Below are positions 32,903 through 43,854 of a DNA stretch of 64,000 nucleotides, one piece after another; position 1 is the first letter of the stretch; each line of letters starts with the position of its first letter. The notes under the pieces are model-generated. The model saw only the letters and a program-made list of their open reading frames with translations, was not told the DNA's origin and searched no databases. The DNA comes from Asterella californica. Taxonomy: Eukaryota > Streptophyta > Marchantiopsida > Marchantiales > Aytoniaceae. The DNA is taken from NCBI GenBank assembly GCA_036924285.1, contig JAYKYS010000005.1, positions 22,418,001-22,482,000 on the forward strand. Direction: 5' to 3'. Made by a program: the position numbers and the translations under genes.

Positions 32903-34680
32903 ATGCGAGGAATGCAGACGGCGAAGCGGCCGAAGTTGAAGACTATAGCGACGAAGTGGCCGGACTTCAGTCCGTATCGAGAACGACTCGAGGAGATGGA
33001 TTGGCGTTCTTGCTGGAGAACTGGGGTGTAATCTCTTCGGATCTATTACAGGAGATACTCATTTGCAGAGGACATCCCTCTGAAGATCTTCGGGCGAGGC
33101 CGAACAACTGGACTCTGAACCACTGGAACTTCGCCCTAGGAATCGATGACGCAGGAGTACCAGGTGACTTAATGTATGACAGTACCTGTAAGCCGACTTC
33201 GGACGAAGTGGTGAAGTATGGCGAACTCTTCTCGAAGTCACCGGTGGGATTGAACGGATTCAAAGTACACACCCACATCGATCCTTTCAAGAGGGATGTC
33301 GCGATCGCCCTCAACACCATATTCAAACCACAATGTACTTCTTATTTGGCCAATTGGCAGATTAACTTCATCGAACAGATTTTCGGGGGCAGGAAAGCGT
33401 ATTGGGCGAAGATCTTCCACGACCATGTGCAGAAGCTCTTCAACACTTTCGACGAAGGCGGGTCGACGTACTTTGCAACCTTCGCAGTATTCTTCTACAG
33501 GGGAATGAAGTTGCTGTCACCAGAAGAAGAGGAGAAGTTCGACCGAAGAACGATCTCGGAAGATGAGCGGGTAATGGAAGCTACTCCTCAGAGAGAAGAA
33601 GAAGTGACGGCCCCAGTGACAACTTCGACAGGACCCAGTACTAGGGCGAAGAGGAAGATTGATGAACTTACGCCAGGGGGTGCAACTTCAAGAAGGAAGA
33701 AGAAAGCAAGAAGAACGACGATAACGACTTCGGACGAAGGAGTCGATGGCGCTAAATCACCAGCGAAGTCGTCTTCAGTCGAGATATTGGGAATAGTGAG
33801 ACCGGGAGGAGACCAAGCAGAGTCAAGTGTGCGCGGGGTACTCTCGAAGGAGCATACAATTGAGAGGGAAGTTCCAGAACTGCGGACTTCGCCTAAACCA
33901 GGAGAAGTGACAACTTCGGCGGGACCGAGTGACTCCAATGTCGGGAAGGAATTGAAGATGTTCGAGCAGACTCTTGAATTCTTAAGTGGTACAGCGTTGT
34001 CACTCATAGCGCAGTTGGATCTTCAACGACATATCTATGAGAAGGAGACGAAGGAATCAATTTCATTGAGTGACCTTCTCGACGCCGTGCACTTCGGTCG
34101 GTATGAATGGTTGAAGGAGAAGGATGCTCTTACGGTGAAGTTAGAAGAGACTTCGGCCGAAGTCAAGAAGTATATGTCACAACGGGAGGCGTTACTCATA
34201 CAGCAGTCACACGAACAAACGCGATACTTGGATGAGATTCAAGAAGTAGAGACGAAGTTGAACCTTATGACTTCACGCTTTCACGATCTGAAGTCAGAGA
34301 GGGATGCCATGTTGGAACAGCTAGCGACGAAGGACGAACAGTTAGCAGCAAAGGATGAGGAGCTTTCGAAGGTAGAGAAAGCGAAGGAGATAGAAGAAAC
34401 GAAGGCCGAAGAACTTCGGACGAAGCTGGATGAGATCACGACAACATACTTCGCCACCGAACTTGACGCGACGGAGCTAGAGTTACTCCAGCGACTTCAG
34501 GCAGAGTTAACGATAGCGCCAGATCCTTCGGCGAAGAGTAGGATAGTTAGACTAGCGGAGAGAATCATTCGAGATCTGAAGGAGCTTAGGGAGACAGTTA
34601 AGTTTACACTATGCAGTTTAGGACAGAAGTTACAGTTAGGTAGAGTAGATACTGCGGTTCCGCCAACTGGGGAGTCGTGA
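32903..34680 (+). CDS. LTR-embedded accessory protein, A copy with one early frame change
   Basis: The likely start is ATG at 32903 (MRGMQTAKRPKLKTIATKW), because D and B show the same opening. Near 33000 the frame changes by one base, and the rest reads in the frame open from 32956: LAFLLENWGVISSDLLQEIL, NNWTLNHWNFALGIDDAGVP, LANWQINFIEQIFGGRKAYW, KIFHDHVQKLF. A basic cluster (TSRRKKKARR), a long coiled coil (ATKDEQLAAKDEELSKVEKA) and the end AKSRIVRLAERIIRDLKELR follow. Apart from the one shift it is open for about 560 residues. The protein parallels the D product throughout and has no membrane or pol motifs. It lies before the main TATA box of the same LTR. Confidence 0.65.
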
Positions 34681-34744
34681 TCATGCGGTCTAGATGTGAC
34701 CATCTTTTGTAAGAAACGAGATCCGCCATCTTAGGGCGAAGGAG

Positions 34745-34752
34745 TATATAAG
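34745..34752 (+). promoter_or_regulatory. Main TATA box of the A 5' LTR
   Basis: TATATAAG followed by CG, 65 bp after the stop of the embedded frame. Transcripts from here would exclude the embedded gene of the 5' LTR and reach gag about 0.9 kb downstream. Confidence 0.65.
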
Positions 34753-35591
34753 CGATGCGACTCTCAGTCATTTTACCTTTTCCATGTTTTCAGTCTTTGT
34801 TTCTTAATTTTCGATTGCGCAAGATTGCGGAGTGAGTGTGTGAATGAAAGTGGACGAAGGTGATTTACCTACGAAGGACGTAGTTTGCTGTCGCAGGTGT
34901 AATTCTGATTGACGAAGGCCTTTATCATTTACTTTGAACGAAGAGACTTCAGTTTGAAATTTGACCGAAGGTGACTTCGGCCGAAGTTGAAATTGTATAC
35001 TTCGAAGGTGTTTGAACGAAGATCTGAGAACATATTAGTTACTGTGAAGTGGAGAAGCATAAGTTAAATTGTAAGAAGAGTTCGGATGATGGTGGCTTCG
35101 TCTTAAGTTTGGCTTCTTCAAATAAGTGGGATTCTTAAGAGTGAGGATTTAGTTGGAAGAACATTTCTTAAGAAGAGTAGAGACTTATTCTTTGAACATT
35201 GATGTGAAATTTGTATTCTTCTGTCTTTTCAGAAGAAGACTAGTAACATTTCAGCAGTATTTTGCTACCTCATTTACCCACACATTTGTCTTCTCGAATC
35301 TTCTATTTGTGTTGTTGGAAAGGTCCCTGATCAAAGAACTATTTCATTGTTGTTTGTATTCGATTTATCAGGTTTGTACTTGGGTTTGGTTTCTTATCAG
35401 ACTTAAACTCTCATCCGGATATTATTCCATTCCGTGAGAATAACAAAAAACTATCTGAATTATCATTGTGACGTTGTAGTACTGTGTTTTGTGTAATTGT
35501 TAACTGTATCTTCGTGAGAACGATCCTTTATTTACTATTTCCGATACTTTGTGTTTCTCTGGGTTGTTACATATAGAAACATCAAAACTTT

Positions 35592-35610
35592 TGGCGCCGC
35601 TGCCGGGGAT
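35592..35610 (+). other. Primer binding site of element A
   Basis: TGGCGCCGCTGCCGGGGAT lies 20 bp after the LTR end. It is one base different from the complement of a plant tRNA-Asp 3' end as known for Athila/Tat-type elements (recalled from general knowledge, not searched). Confidence 0.75.
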
Positions 35611-35661
35611 ACAGATTTAACTTTTACTTTGAATCCAGTAAGTTGTAACCTTGTAACATGT

Positions 35662-36820
35662 ATGTCGGGGGGAGCACGAGCGCCTTCTGAAGAAGATCAG
35701 AGGACGGGAAGGACCAGGCGAGCGTTGAAAAGAAGATTGGTCCGCGAACAATTGTTGGAAGAAGTCCAACGCTAGAAGGAGGCAACGAGGGAGCGAAGAC
35801 GTCAAGCAGCTCAGAAGTGGCAAGAAGTGAAAAATCTCTCTGAAGGAACTTCATCTTCGCTTGAAAAGGAGTTCAGTACCTATTTCACCACGAACGCGTT
35901 ACGAGAAAGACGAGCGCACATACTGGAAGAAGAAGGGGGATATCGAATCTCCATACTCGAGCGTACGGAGTGGAGAGAGTTCACCTAAAGACGCATCATG
36001 GTTATCATTTCCTTCAAGGACCACAAATTTGCATGAATCTCTGTTTGAATCAACAAGAAAAGAAGAGGGTATTCAAGCTGAAGAAGAGGAGACAGATAGA
36101 GAAGAATCACCTTCACTTCGAAGAGTGAAGTTGTTTCAATCTTCATCTTCGTCTTCATCTTCAGGATCAGCACAGTCAGAATCCAATATTTTGACAACTC
36201 TTGCGGAAGATCCAAATCTGGACGCGGAAGCGGCCTTGGAGCTGATCGTCAGACATGGGCCAGAGATCACAAGCTTTGTAGACCTCTTGAAGAAACAAAG
36301 AGGACAAGAATTAATTCGAGAATTATTACCATTGGGATCACCTGCTCTTCAAATCCCAAATCTTAGACCTCAGGGTACTCCAGGAGTATCGCTCTTTAAG
36401 ATACGAAGTCAAGAGGCCTCTACCTCGTCTTCACCCAAAAAGGAACATGAAGTAAGACGAGGAAATATTCACTCCGTTGAAGAGCCTTCGGCCGAAGTAA
36501 CTTTGCCCGAAGTGAACCTCCCAAATATCCAAGTGGGAACAGCTGTTGTGAATGCTCTTGCCAAGCTGACACTTCGACCATTAAGCAATTTGTCGAATGC
36601 AGGATCAGTGAGGATTTCAAACTTGACGGTACCAACAAGACAAGGTCAAGTACAGCAGACAACAGTTCCACCTTCCACACTACCGCATATAATGACAGGA
36701 GTACCACTTCTGTCAGGGGCTCCACCTTTCACTCGCCAAAATTATCCAAAATTCGGCGGTGACGATTCAGACAGTGATGGAGATGAAAGAGAGTGCCGAC
36801 TCATTTGTCAAACAATTTGA
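35662..36820 (+). pseudogene. Element A gag, N-terminal part, in two frames
   Basis: The first good ATG after the PBS is at 35662 (MSGGARAPSEEDQRTGRTRR). This frame has a TAG at 35773-35775, then reads on as KEATRERRRQAAQKWQEVKN and EFSTYFTTNALRERRAHILE until about 35987. The next frame (+1) is open to 36820, with LRRVKLFQSSSSSSSSGSA, ALELIVRHGPEITSFVDLLK and PPFTRQNYPKFGGDDSDSD. The capsid-like core then continues in yet another frame from about 36693. A real gag would need both joins, so this copy is damaged unless frameshifting is used. Confidence 0.65.
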
Positions 36821-39410
36821 AGCGGTATCTCACGCGAATAAAGAAGATAATGATCCTGGTCGTACGAGGATTTTTCCCAACTTGTTGAAACATGCAGCCG
36901 GAAAATGGTACAGTCATGCCAATCTAACTCCCGCGATCTTATCTACTTGGGATCTAATGAAAAACGAATTCCTAAAGAGATTCCGGGAACTGAATTATAA
37001 CAGGCATGTGTTACATAAAGTAAATAGCGTCAAACGTAAGAGGAAAGAGTCCTTGAAAAGCTACGTCCAAAGATTCTATGGAATTTTGGATAGATTACCT
37101 GCCAATGGAACACACCCAGCCTACACTCCGGCACAGGCAGTAGAATGGTTTGTGAAGGGGTTACCTTCAAAGCAACAAACGTGGGTAAGACGGTTTGATA
37201 CGTCAACGTTGGAACGAGCCATTGATTCTGCTGAGAATTATGAATCCTCCAATATCCTCAGCAGAGATCGTGAAAAAGCCTCAGAGTCGAGAAAGAAGAA
37301 GGATTTCAGAAAATCGAAGAAGAGTGCAAAGGATGAGAAGAAGAAGAAGAAGAAGTCAAAACGGAAACACCGAAAATTCTCATCTTCGGAAGAATCCTCA
37401 GAAGAGTCTTCAGACGAAAGCTCAACATCAGAAGACGAAGATACCTCATCTTCGGACGAAGAGGAAAAGCATAAGAAGCGGGAAAGAATGATGAAGTCCA
37501 GACTTCCGATGGTGAGGAGGACACAGCCATCTAAGGGCACTGCACTTGATGATCTTCTTAAGAAGTTCGAAGACCTCAAGGTGCAATTGGTCAGAACGCC
37601 CGAGAGGCAAAAATCGCCAACTACTTCACGTCCAAATTTGTGGTGTACTAACTGTGGTAAACCTGGACATGCCAATACGGAATGTTTTAACAGTAAAACA
37701 TCCTATAACACCCATGCAGTGGAGTGGGCACCATTATACGAACCCAATTACTTTGTAGAGTGTGAAGATGGTGTCTATGGAGTACAAGCTCAAGATGGAG
37801 CCATGATACCCAGTCAGCCTCAGCAATTCACGCCCATTCCTCCGGTACATATCCAACGCTTTGTACCTAGACAAATGGCAACTAACGTTACCCAACGAAA
37901 GTTTGCCCCTGCAGGTTACCAGGAAAGACCACCGTCTCTTGGTACATCATGTTTTAATTGTGGCGCTAATGGTCATTGGACTCCTTCTTGTCCTCATCCA
38001 AAGAAACAAGTGGGATATATGTCATTATGTGGGAAGTGTGGAAAACCCGGTCATGGAGCTACGGACTGTACGAAAGAACCAGTTCAGAAGACCGGAGTCA
38101 GATTTCAACCGCCACCCAATCAACAACGATCAGATGCAGGAGTAAACATGGTCGAACTGGTCGACGATCTGAAAGCTTGCACTCTGTCAAACGAAGATGG
38201 AAATGGTTGGCCAGAAGACAAGGAGATTTTGGTGAACAAAGTGGAGACTCGAAGTGAGAAGAGACTACTTCGAAAAGGAGAGACTTTAGCGGAAGCTGCA
38301 GCTCAGGAGGCGAAGGACCTTAAAAAGACTGAGCGGAAGCAACTGAAGAAAGAGAAGAAAGCGCACAAAACTTTGAAAGAACAAGTGCGCGAAGTTGTAG
38401 AGAAACAGACGACATCGGCACAGGCGGATGATCGTAAAGAAGAGCAGAGAAAGAAGAAGACCTCAGGAACATTACCTGCGGACATCTCCGAAGAAGTAAG
38501 GGCACTACTCAATAGAGAACTGAATACGCAAGCCAAAGAAACAAAATCTGGCAGAGAAGGGTCTGGGAAGATTCGAGCCGAAGTATCTTCGCCCGAAGTT
38601 GATCGACCATCCGAATTGCGAGAGCTGGTGGCAGACCAATCCAAGAAGACTGTTCCAGTGGTGAGCCCTCATTACAATGTGGTAGAAGATTTGTTGAACC
38701 AACAAGCTAATATAACTATCAAGCAGTTGGTCGAAGACAATAAGCTGTATAGGAAGTTATTACTGGCAGCCTTGAGAAAACCATCGAAGGCTAAATCGAA
38801 GAATCTGCCTTCATTGTTTCAAGTTGGATTGGAGGACTTAGGATCCCCGGAAGTAGACATCGAGATAGATGGATGTCTAATAAAACATGTGTCTATAGAT
38901 TCTGGTTCTAGTGTGAACATTATTACAGAAGAGACAGCGCATAGTTTGGGTTACCATAAGTTCGAATCAACACCACGAGTATTGAGGATGGCGGATCAGA
39001 GCAGAAGAAGACCCTTGGGAGTACTGCGAGATATCCCTACAACCATTGGAGGGATAATCTTCAAACTTACCTACATTGTACTAAGACCCTTGGTTAAGTC
39101 TGGCTATGGAGTGCTCATAGGTCGACCTTGGCTGTATGGTGCTAAGGTGATTACTGATTGGTACAAACAGAAGTTGTCCTTTAATGATCCTATGAAACCA
39201 ACAGATAAGAGTGTCTCTGTAAGTTGGAAAAAGATGTCACATCAGGGCGAAACATCTTCGACAGATTCAGGGTACACTTCGGACGAAGACTCTTCATCTT
39301 CGAGTACTAACTCGAAAAATGAGAAATCAGGATCTTACATAGTTGTGAACTATTTACAATGCTATGAGATAGAAGATGAAGAAGAGTGCGAAGGGAATGA
39401 GGAAGAATAG
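36693..39410 (+). CDS. Element A gag core, zinc knuckles and protease
   Basis: An open frame from 36693 (after TAA at 36690) to TAG at 39408-39410; it has no early ATG and must be entered from the preceding gag frame. The capsid region reads ADSFVKQFEAVSHANKEDND, AAGKWYSHANLTPAILSTWD and RVQRFYG-type text. A Lys-rich and Ser/Glu-rich stretch follows. Three CCHC knuckles are visible: CTNCGKPGHANTEC (37644), CFNCGANGHWTPSC (37950) and CGKCGKPGHGATDC (38028). After a charged Lys/Glu spacer comes a retropepsin-like protease with HVSIDSGSSVNIITEETAHS (active Asp codon at about 38898) and LIGRPWLYG. The end is acidic and Ser-rich. Length is about 880 residues. Confidence 0.8.
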
Positions 39411-40478
39411 CAATCACAGTTGGGACAGGGAAGTTCAGAGGTGAGCCACACAGAAGGAATGGTACTGAAGTCAGCGACAATGGACTTGGTTCTCGACGAA
39501 GGGAAAGTCTTGAAGATCACAGCGAAGTTACAGGGGCCCGAATTGGAAGTGTACCATGACATATTAACTTACTACCAGGATGTCTTCGCCTGGAAGATAG
39601 AAGACATGAAGGGTATTCCTGCGAAGTGGGGTCAACATCGAATTGACCTACTGGAAAACTCTGTACCTGTAAGGCAAAGACAGTATAGACTGAACCCAAA
39701 GTACTCTCTTTTAGTCAAGGATGAAATTGACAAGTACTTAAGTGCTGGTATTATTTTTCTTGTCCTTAGCAGTGAATGGGTATCACTTATAGTGATAGTT
39801 CCTAAGAAGAAGACTGGTAAAATAAGAGTATGTCAAGATTTTCGAAAACTGAATGCAGCAACTAGGAAAGACCACCATCCCTTACCTTTTATGGATTCTA
39901 TTCTGGATAGGGTAGCTGGTCATGAGTGCTATAGTTTTCTCGATGGATTTTCAGGGTATAATCAGGTATCCATCAGAGAAGAAGATAAAGACAAAACTAC
40001 TTTTACCACTGACTGGGGTACTTTTGCTTATCATAAGATGCCCTTTGGTTTATGTAATGCTCCTGCCACATTCCAAAGAATGGTGACAAATATTTTTCAG
40101 GAGTATCTTAGGAAGTTCTTAGAAATTTTTATAGATGATTTTTGCGTTTTTGGTCCAAGGGAAGAACACATAAATTCCTTGGCAATAGTTTTTCAGCGTT
40201 GTAGAGATGCTCAGTTAGCATTGCATCCAGAAAAATGTTTCTTCGTCATGTCAGAAGGCCTTTTATTAGGACATAGAGTCTCGCAGCGGGGCATTGAAGT
40301 AGACGTAGACAAGGTTCAAGTTATAGTAGCTTTGGAACCTCCCTCAAATGTTAGCGAGTTGCGGGGATTTTTAGGACATGTGGGTTACTATCGGAGGTTT
40401 ATCAAAAACTATGCGACCTTGGCAGCACCACTAACCGAATTGTTGAAGAAGACTACTGAGTACATCTGGCAGGAATAG
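39411..40478 (+). CDS. Element A reverse transcriptase
   Basis: Same frame as gag-protease, separated only by the TAG at 39408, and ended by a second TAG at 40476-40478. Motifs in order: YYQDVFAWKIEDMKGIP, LNPKYSLLVKDEIDKYL, KTGKIRVCQDFRKLNAAT, CYSFLDGFSGYNQVSIREED (first catalytic Asp), MPFGLCNAPATFQRM, and the FIDD box at 40128-40139 giving LEIFIDDFCVFG. LLGHRVSQRGIEVDVDKVQV and the thumb-like GFLGHVGYYRRFIKNYATLA follow. All key RT residues are present. There is no natural start, so it would be made as part of the polyprotein by reading through the TAG or was so in the ancestor. Confidence 0.8.
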   Translation, partial: QSQLGQGSSEVSHTEGMVLKSATMDLVLDEGKVLKITAKLQGPELEVYHDILTYYQDVFAWKIEDMKGIPAKWGQHRIDLLENSVPVRQRQYRLNPKYSLLVKDEIDKYLSAGIIFLVLSSEWVSLIVIVPKKKTGKIRVCQDFRKLNAATRKDHHPLPFMDSILDRVAGHECYSFLDGFSGYNQVSIREEDKDKTTFTTDWGTFAYHKMPFGLCNAPATFQRMVTNIFQEYLRKFLEIFIDDFCVFGPREEHINSLAIVFQRCRDAQLALHPEKCFFVMSEGLLLGHRVSQRGIEVDVDKVQVIVALEPPSNVSELRGFLGHVGYYRRFIKNYATLAAPLTELLKKTTEYIWQE

Positions 40479-42251
40479 AGGCAGAAGGCCTTTGAAACGC
40501 TGAAGACGAAGTTGATCGAAGCTCCAGTCATGAAGGCACCAGATTGGAATCTACCTTTTCAAGTGTATGTGGACACTTCAGCATTCGCTATTGGAGTGGT
40601 GTTGAGTCAGAAAGACAGCGAAAAGAGGGACCATCCGATTTACTATGCGAGTAGACAGCTATCCGCTGCAGAGAAGAACTACTCCACTACAGAGCGGGAA
40701 GCACTAGGGATGGTGTATTCTGTCAGAAAATTTCGACACTACTTGTTGGGATGCGAGTTTGTTTTCTATGTGGATCACTATGCTTTAAAACATCTGGTGC
40801 AAAAATCTGATCTGTCGGGAAGAATAGCGAGATGGATGTTGTTATTACAGGAGTTCAAGTTCACAGTTCAAACCCGAGCAGGAAAGCATCATGAGAATGC
40901 AGACTACTTGTCTCGATTGAGGACGGGAGAGCGTCAAGATAATGTAGCAGATGACTTTCCAGATGAGGAACTCTTCCAGCTTACAGTAACCCCCACAAGC
41001 AGGTATCATGAGATATATAGATATTTGTATACGTTGCAGTGTCCTGAAGGAATGGATGTGGAACAGCGTACGGTGTTCATACACAAGGTTGGACCGTACG
41101 AGCTGAAGAGCGGTATTCTGTTCAAAAGAGGGACCGATGATGAACTACGAAGATGTCTGGAAGAGGAAGAAGTGGGAAGAGTCGTGGATGCCATGCATTC
41201 GGAACCAGCAGGAGGACACTATGCTCTTCGCAACACAGTGAAGAAGATTTTGGATGCAGGATACTGGTGGCCCACCATGTACAAAGATGTGCATGCGATC
41301 ATTAAAATGTGTGACAGTTGCCAGCGAGTGGGTAAGCCTATTCGAACTACTCAATGGCCATTCCATCCTATCTTACCTCTTGCACCATTCGAAAAGTGGG
41401 GAATTGACTTTGTGGGACCTATTCAGCCAGCAACGAAGAAGACACGCAGAAGATACATCTTGGTGGCTACAGATTATGCAACCAAGTGGGTGGAAGCTGA
41501 AGCAACAAAGAAAGATGATGCAATAACAGTGGCAGCGTTTCTACACAAGAATATCATCACCAGGTTTGGATGTCTATTGGAACTGGTGAGTGATAGAGGC
41601 ACACACTTTTTGAACAATACCATAGAGGCACTGACAGAGTACTTTCAGATCAAGCATCGAAAGACTACTCCGTATAATCCTAAGGCGAATGGTCTTACTG
41701 AGAAAAGCAATGGATTACTGTGCAAGATTCTGAACAAAGTGACTGTCAATCATGCTTATGATTGGGATACCAAGTTGGATGCAGCGCTTTGGGCATTCAG
41801 AAATACGGAGAAGATAACAACACGACAGACACCGTTCTTCTTGGCGTACGGAATGCATCCCATTATGCCTATTGAGTTTGAAACCCCTACTTATAGGATT
41901 CTGTCACATGATAGACTATCTGCAGAAGATAGCCAGCTCATCAGATTGCAAAGTTTGATGGCACTAGAAGAATATCGCGAAGCATCTCTGGAGTTAACTA
42001 AGGACATACAAGAGAAGCGGAAAGAAGTATATGATAAGAGGTTAAGAAAAGTTGAGGTGAACGATGGAGACTTGGTCTTGCTATATGATAGCAGACATAT
42101 TAAGTTTCCAGGGAAGTTACAACTACGATGGATGGGACCATACATAGTCGCACAATGTTATGACAATGGTTCAGTCCAACTTAAAGACCTGGAAGGAAAT
42201 CTCTTTGCTACTCGAGTAAATGGAGGAAGGATCAAACGATACTACAGCTGA
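40479..42251 (+). CDS. Element A RNase H and integrase
   Basis: In frame with RT after the TAG at 40476 and open to TGA at 42251. RNase H: FQVYVDTSAFAIGVVLSQKD, YYASRQLSAAEKNYSTTERE, FVFYVDHYALKHL and HHENADYLSRL. Integrase zinc finger: AMHSEPAGGHYALRN and CDSCQRVGK. DDE core: KWGIDFVGPIQPA, VSDRGTHFLNN and PYNPKANGLTEKSNG. C-terminal module: VNDGDLVLLYDSRHIKFPGK and LRWMGPYIV. The region is uninterrupted over 579 residues and closely resembles that of D, where the codon at the position of the 40476 TAG is AAA. Confidence 0.85.
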   Translation, partial: RQKAFETLKTKLIEAPVMKAPDWNLPFQVYVDTSAFAIGVVLSQKDSEKRDHPIYYASRQLSAAEKNYSTTEREALGMVYSVRKFRHYLLGCEFVFYVDHYALKHLVQKSDLSGRIARWMLLLQEFKFTVQTRAGKHHENADYLSRLRTGERQDNVADDFPDEELFQLTVTPTSRYHEIYRYLYTLQCPEGMDVEQRTVFIHKVGPYELKSGILFKRGTDDELRRCLEEEEVGRVVDAMHSEPAGGHYALRNTVKKILDAGYWWPTMYKDVHAIIKMCDSCQRVGKPIRTTQWPFHPILPLAPFEKWGIDFVGPIQPATKKTRRRYILVATDYATKWVEAEATKKDDAITVAAFLHKNIITRFGCLLELVSDRGTHFLNNTIEALTEYFQIKHRKTTPYNPKANGLTEKSNGLLCKILNKVTVNHAYDWDTKLDAALWAFRNTEKITTRQTPFFLAYGMHPIMPIEFETPTYRILSHDRLSAEDSQLIRLQSLMALEEYREASLELTKDIQEKRKEVYDKRLRKVEVNDGDLVLLYDSRHIKFPGKLQLRWMGPYIVAQCYDNGSVQLKDLEGNLFATRVNGGRIKRYYS

Positions 42252-42273
42252 TGTGTTCGCGAGGTCGCTTCAC

Positions 42274-42290
42274 AATTGGGAGGGGGAGTA
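42274..42290 (+). other. Polypurine tract of element A
   Basis: AATTGGGAGGGGGAGTA lies directly before the 3' LTR start TGTGAAGCC; D has AATTGAGAAGGGGAGTA at the same place. Confidence 0.85.
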
Positions 42291-42545
42291 TGTGAAGCCT
42301 TGGATTTTCACTTTGCTAAGAAAATTTTTATTTTTGATAAGTAAAACAATAGAATGGTTAGTATAGATGATAGATAAGATAGATTCAGTGAAGAATAGGA
42401 TTTCTACGCCGAAGAATGATGCAGAGTAGAAATACAGAACTTATGACAGATACATCTTTGAGGAGATAACTTGGTTGTATTCTACGGACGAAGAGCTTTC
42501 CAGGGATACCTCATTTGCTAAGAATGGACATCAGACGACAAAGTT

Positions 42546-43674
42546 ATGGCGTGGGAAAGAAGAACTAAAATGAGACAAGAGTTAGCGCAACTTCGCGCGC
42601 GAGAATCGAGAAGGACTTCGCACGTGAGGAGACGAAGGGATTCAAGAAGAACGATCTCGGAAGATGAGCGGGTAATGGAAGCTACTCCTCAGAGAGAAGA
42701 AGAAGTGACGGCCCCAGTGACAACTTCGGCAGGATCAAGAACTAGGGCGAAGAGGAAGATTGATGAACTTACGCCAGGGGGTGCAACTTCAAGAAGGAAG
42801 AAGAAAGCAAGAAGAACGACGATAACGACTTCGGACGAAGGAGTCGATGGCGCTAAATCACCAGCGAAGTCGTCTTCAGTCGAGATATTGAGAATAGTGA
42901 GACCGAGAGGAGACCAAGCAGAGTCAAGTGTGCGCAGGGTACTCTCGAAGGAGCATACAATTGAGAGGGAAGTTCCAGAACTTCAGACTTCGCCTAAACC
43001 AGGAGAAGCGACAACTTCGGCGGGACCGAGTGACTCCAATGTCGGGAAGGAATTGAAGATGTTCGAGCAGACTCTTGAATTCCTAAGTGGTACAGCGTTG
43101 TCACTCATAGCGCAGTTGGATCTTCAACGACATATCTATGAAAAGGAGACGAAGGAATCAATTTCATTGAGTGACCTTCTCGACGCCGTGCACTTCGGTC
43201 GATATGGATGGTTGAAGGAGAAGGATGCTCTTTACGGCGAAGTTAGAAGAGACTTCGGCCGAAGTCAAGAAGTATATGTCACAACGGGAGGCGTTACTCA
43301 TACAACAGTCACACGAACAAACGCGATACTTGGATGAGATTCAAGAAGTAGAGACGAAGTTGAACCTTATGACTTCACGCTTTCACGATCTGAAGTCAGA
43401 GAGGGATGCCATGTTGGAACAGCTAGCGACGAAGGACGAACAGTTAGCAGCAAAGGATGAGGAGCTTTCGAAGGTAGAGAAAGCGAAGGAGATAGCAGAA
43501 ACGAAGGCCGAAGAACTTCGGACGAAGCTGGATGAGATCACGACAACATACTTCGCCACCGAACTTGACGCGACGGAGCTAGAGTTACTCCAGCGACTTC
43601 GGGCAGAGTTAACGATAGCGCCAGATCCTTCGGCGAAGAGTAGGATAGTTAGACTAGCGGAGAGAATCATTTGA
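42546..43674 (+). pseudogene. Deleted copy of the LTR-embedded gene
   Basis: Only the linker, coiled coil and C-terminal block remain: SRRTISEDERVMEATPQREE, TSRRKKKARR and KETKESISLSDLLDAVHFGR. Then, after the one-base insertion, the coil ATKDEQLAAKDEELSKVEKA reads in another frame and meets a stop at 43672-43674, just before the ERIIRDLKEL end. The N-terminal Trp-rich domain is missing. Confidence 0.75.
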
Positions 43675-43846
43675 GATCTGAAGGAGCTTAGGGAGACAGT
43701 TAAGTTTACACTATGCAGTTTAGGACAGAAGTTACAGTTAGGTAGAGTAGATACTGCGGTTCCGCCAACTGGGGAGTCGTGATCATGCGGTCTAGATGTG
43801 ACCATCTTTTGTAGGAAACGAGATCCGCCATCTTAGGGCGAAGGAG

Positions 43847-43854
43847 TATATAAG
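43847..43854 (+). promoter_or_regulatory. TATA box of the A 3' LTR
   Basis: TATATAAG followed by CG, identical in setting to 34745. If active it would read outwards into the minus-strand B LTR at 44679 and beyond. Confidence 0.55.

Larger units (their letters stand above)
32291..35571 (+). repeat. 5' LTR of element A, 3281 bp
   Basis: The LTR is bounded by GGTGC/TGTGAAGCC on the left and GTTGTTACA on the right. It contains the upstream CTATAAG (32645), the embedded frame (32903-34680), TATATAAG (34745) and about 820 bp of downstream non-coding DNA rich in CGAAG and CTTCG words. It is 898 bp longer than the 3' LTR, which has lost the front of the embedded gene. Confidence 0.9.

Noticed and set aside
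37300..37470. Lys-rich then Ser/Glu-rich stretch as a separate nucleolar gene
   Set aside because: It lies inside the continuous gag frame of element A between capsid and zinc knuckles.
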